Shown here: positions 21,120-22,956 of the stretch, piece after piece
How positions within the stretch are numbered: position 1 is the first letter of the stretch
Layout: every line of letters begins with the position of its first letter
NCBI GenBank assembly: GCA_041907025.1
Contig: JAYRIB010000050.1
Span: 1 to 22,956, forward strand
Source of the DNA: CAYPSN01 sp041907025
Lineage (GTDB): Bacteria; Patescibacteriota; Saccharimonadia; CAILAD01; JADZBC01
Length of the DNA: 22,956 nt
Reading direction: 5' to 3'
Notes under the pieces: generated by a model
Told to the model about the DNA's origin: nothing
The model's database searches: none
What the model saw: the letters and a program-made list of their open reading frames with translations, nothing else
Program-made: the position numbers and the translations under genes

Positions 21120-22956
21120 TTACATGAGGTTGATTGGGTCTAGGTCGTGCTTCCAGCCAGCTTTGAGGCTACGGACGATCGCAGTCAGTAGCTTACGGTC
21201 AAGTGACTTAAGTATAATCTGTTGCTGATGCTTGCCAGCTACACGCTTGATTGCCCGATCGGTCGGCCCAAGTACTACAACGTCCGTGTGCGATGCACGG
21301 AGCTGGTCGGCCAGCTGTGCGGCCGTTTGCCTGGCCTTGTCTGTATCTTTGTGTCCGTAGATCAATTTTACCAGATAACTATAGGGTGGGTAAGCATGAG
21401 TTTTACGGTTAGCCGATTCCCAAGCATAAAATGAATCGTAGTCATGATGTGAGGCTGCCACGATCGCTGGGTGGGTGGTGGAGTGGGTTTGAATAACGAC
21501 ATTCCCAGCCGATAGGGCTCGTCCAGCGCGCCCAGCCACCTGAGTGAGGAGCTCAAAGGTGCGTTCGTTAGAACTAAAGTCGGGGATGGCCAGCATGCTT
21601 TCGGCAAGTACAACGCCAACCATAGTGACATTGGGCAGGTCAAGACCTCGAGCTATCATTTGGGTTCCAATGACAATGTCGACGTGGCCATCGCGCAGTT
21701 CTTGGTAGAGCGTCTCAATATATTCGAGGGTTGCATTGTCACTGTCGAGTCGACGGATGGTGTATTTGCCAAAGAGTCGTTGCACTTCTTGCTCAACTGT
21801 TTTGGTCCCCGTACCAATAAAATGCAGTTCGGCCTGCGAGCATGCGGGGCAGGTGGTAGGGGGTAGGCGCCTAAAGCTGCAATAATGGCAGGTGAGTCGT
21901 GCGGTGTCGGCATGAAAAGTGAGGCTGGTATCACAGCGCGGGCACTTCTCGATATGACCACAATTATCACAGAGCATGGCACTGGCGCTGCCACGGCGGT
22001 TCAGAAACAGTATGGCTTGTTTGCCAGCTTTTAGGGTGCTACTAAGACTATTTACAAGCTCAGGACTGAGCATCTGGTGGGCAAGCTTGACGATTGATAC
22101 GCTAGGGAGTTGAGCACCAGCCGCACGCTCTGGGAGTGTTGCGTAGCCAATGCGGCCGAGTTCTGTCATATAACGTGTATAGATAAGCGGGGTGGCGCTA
22201 CCGAGGACGTAGCGCGCACCAGTTAATTCGGCTAATTTTGCGACTACGGTGTTGACATGGTAGGTGGGTGCATTTTCTTGCTTATAACTCGCTTCATGCT
22301 CTTCATCGACAATAATGATTCCTAGCTGCTTGATGGGCAAGAATAGCACCGAGCGTGGCCCTAGGTAGACGAGTGGCTCTGTACTGGCGAGAGCATCAAG
22401 CCAGATCTTTTTACGTTTGGCAGGCGTTAGTTTGGAGTGGCTTACTATCAGCTTGTTGCCAAAGTGCACGCTCAGCCGTTCAATCATCTGGGGGGTTAGA
22501 GCAATCTCTGGGACCAAGATAAGCGCAGAGTTGCCTTGTTCTATTGCACGACGGATAAGCTCAATGTAAACCTCTGTTTTACCAGAGCCTGTGATGCCAT
22601 GGAGTAAGTAGCCTCGAAACCTATCGTTTGTGATGCTTTCAACTGCGGCGCTCTGTGCCTGATTTAAGGTTGTAAATGCCACCTCTTTGCCTGGTGCTTG
22701 GTTGTCTTCTTGAGCTGGTTTAGGGCGGAGTTTTTGTTCAAGCCCACGCGGCAGGATTGTTCGCCAAACAGCACTTGCTCCGGTAACGTAGTAGTCCATC
22801 ATCCAGTCGGCGAGTTGTAAGATATGCCGAGGGAGTGGTGGTATGTCGAGTATGCGACTAATTGGGGCAAGTTTATGTTTTTCGGTTGGGGTAACAGCGG
22901 GCGTTGATGGATCCGCGCGAACTACGCCAAGCGTCATTTTGGGGCCGAAGGGGATC
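21120..22956 (-). CDS. priA: Primosomal protein N' (PriA helicase), N-terminus beyond the window edge
   Basis: At least 612 residues; the frame is open to position 22956, and the residues before the first ATG (PFGPK) fit the family, so the true start lies outside. Visible in order: the end of the 3'-DNA-binding domain, Walker A GITGSGKTE, DEEHEAS (Walker B region), HQMLSPELV, a zinc-binding region with eight cysteines in four C-x-x-C pairs (DNCGHIEKCPRCD...CHYC...CPAC), GTQMIARGLDLP, and QVAGRAGR (helicase motif VI). PriA restarts stalled replication forks. The order priA-def-fmt is common in bacteria such as Bacillus. Confidence 0.96.
   Translation of the reverse strand, partial: IPFGPKMTLGVVRADPSTPAVTPTEKHKLAPISRILDIPPLPRHILQLADWMMDYYVTGASAVWRTILPRGLEQKLRPKPAQEDNQAPGKEVAFTTLNQAQSAAVESITNDRFRGYLLHGITGSGKTEVYIELIRRAIEQGNSALILVPEIALTPQMIERLSVHFGNKLIVSHSKLTPAKRKKIWLDALASTEPLVYLGPRSVLFLPIKQLGIIIVDEEHEASYKQENAPTYHVNTVVAKLAELTGARYVLGSATPLIYTRYMTELGRIGYATLPERAAGAQLPSVSIVKLAHQMLSPELVNSLSSTLKAGKQAILFLNRRGSASAMLCDNCGHIEKCPRCDTSLTFHADTARLTCHYCSFRRLPPTTCPACSQAELHFIGTGTKTVEQEVQRLFGKYTIRRLDSDNATLEYIETLYQELRDGHVDIVIGTQMIARGLDLPNVTMVGVVLAESMLAIPDFSSNERTFELLTQVAGRAGRALSAGNVVIQTHSTTHPAIVAASHHDYDSFYAWESANRKTHAYPPYSYLVKLIYGHKDTDKARQTAAQLADQLRASHTDVVVLGPTDRAIKRVAGKHQQQIILKSLDRKLLTAIVRSLKAGWKHDLDPINLM

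Overview
The window reads as chromosomal DNA of an ultrasmall, epibiont-type bacterium of the Candidate Phyla Radiation, most likely Saccharibacteria (TM7). This is inferred from the gene repertoire, not from a database match. Support comes from the run of small exported proteins with a long Lys/Arg/Thr/Ser-rich N-terminus, one hydrophobic segment and an S-x-A cleavage-like site. DUF4214-like and VanY-type domains, LPxTG/IPxTG cell-wall anchors and a short IF-2 (597 residues) fit the same picture. TGA appears to be a stop: the two VanY paralogues end at the same residue, one with TAG and one with TGA, which argues against the UGA=Gly code of Gracilibacteria/Absconditabacteria.

Layout. Positions 1-1952 are the 3' part of a 23S rRNA gene carrying three large hairpin expansions, followed by a tRNA-less spacer with processing hairpins, a 5S rRNA (about 2153-2259) and a strong terminator. 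Positions 2392-14076 are a surface/secretome island of seven exported proteins with the same N-terminal export architecture: a beta-propeller-like protein, a DUF3472-like protein with two tandem Trp-rich repeats, a DUF11-type repeat protein with an LPQTG anchor, a DUF4214+VanY carboxypeptidase, a second VanY carboxypeptidase, a protein with a duplicated beta-rich domain, and a DUF4214+proline-rich+Ig-like protein. A trmH-type RNA methyltransferase (minus strand) and an Lnt-like membrane nitrilase-fold acyltransferase interrupt it. Several of the genes have their own TTGACA-17-TATAAT-like promoter.

Positions 14221-15585 hold a KGG-motif stress-type small protein, a convergent M78-like metallopeptidase with a C-terminal zinc ribbon, and a small IPATG-anchored protein. 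From 15597 the window becomes core translation machinery: rpsA (four S1 domains, with a two-hairpin leader), rnpM/ylxR, infB and rbfA in a tight operon, then a single-domain response regulator that looks leaderless. On the minus strand, priA (cut by the window edge), def and fmt form a compact operon running toward a shared bidirectional terminator.

How it fits together: the right half makes and starts translation (formyl-Met-tRNA, deformylation, IF-2, S1, RbfA). The left half sends proteins to the cell surface, where peptidoglycan trimming (VanY pair), sortase-type anchoring and several beta-rich adhesin-like proteins may serve wall remodelling and contact with a host cell. That last role is inference. 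I saw no CRISPR array, insertion sequence, integrase, tRNA or phage gene.
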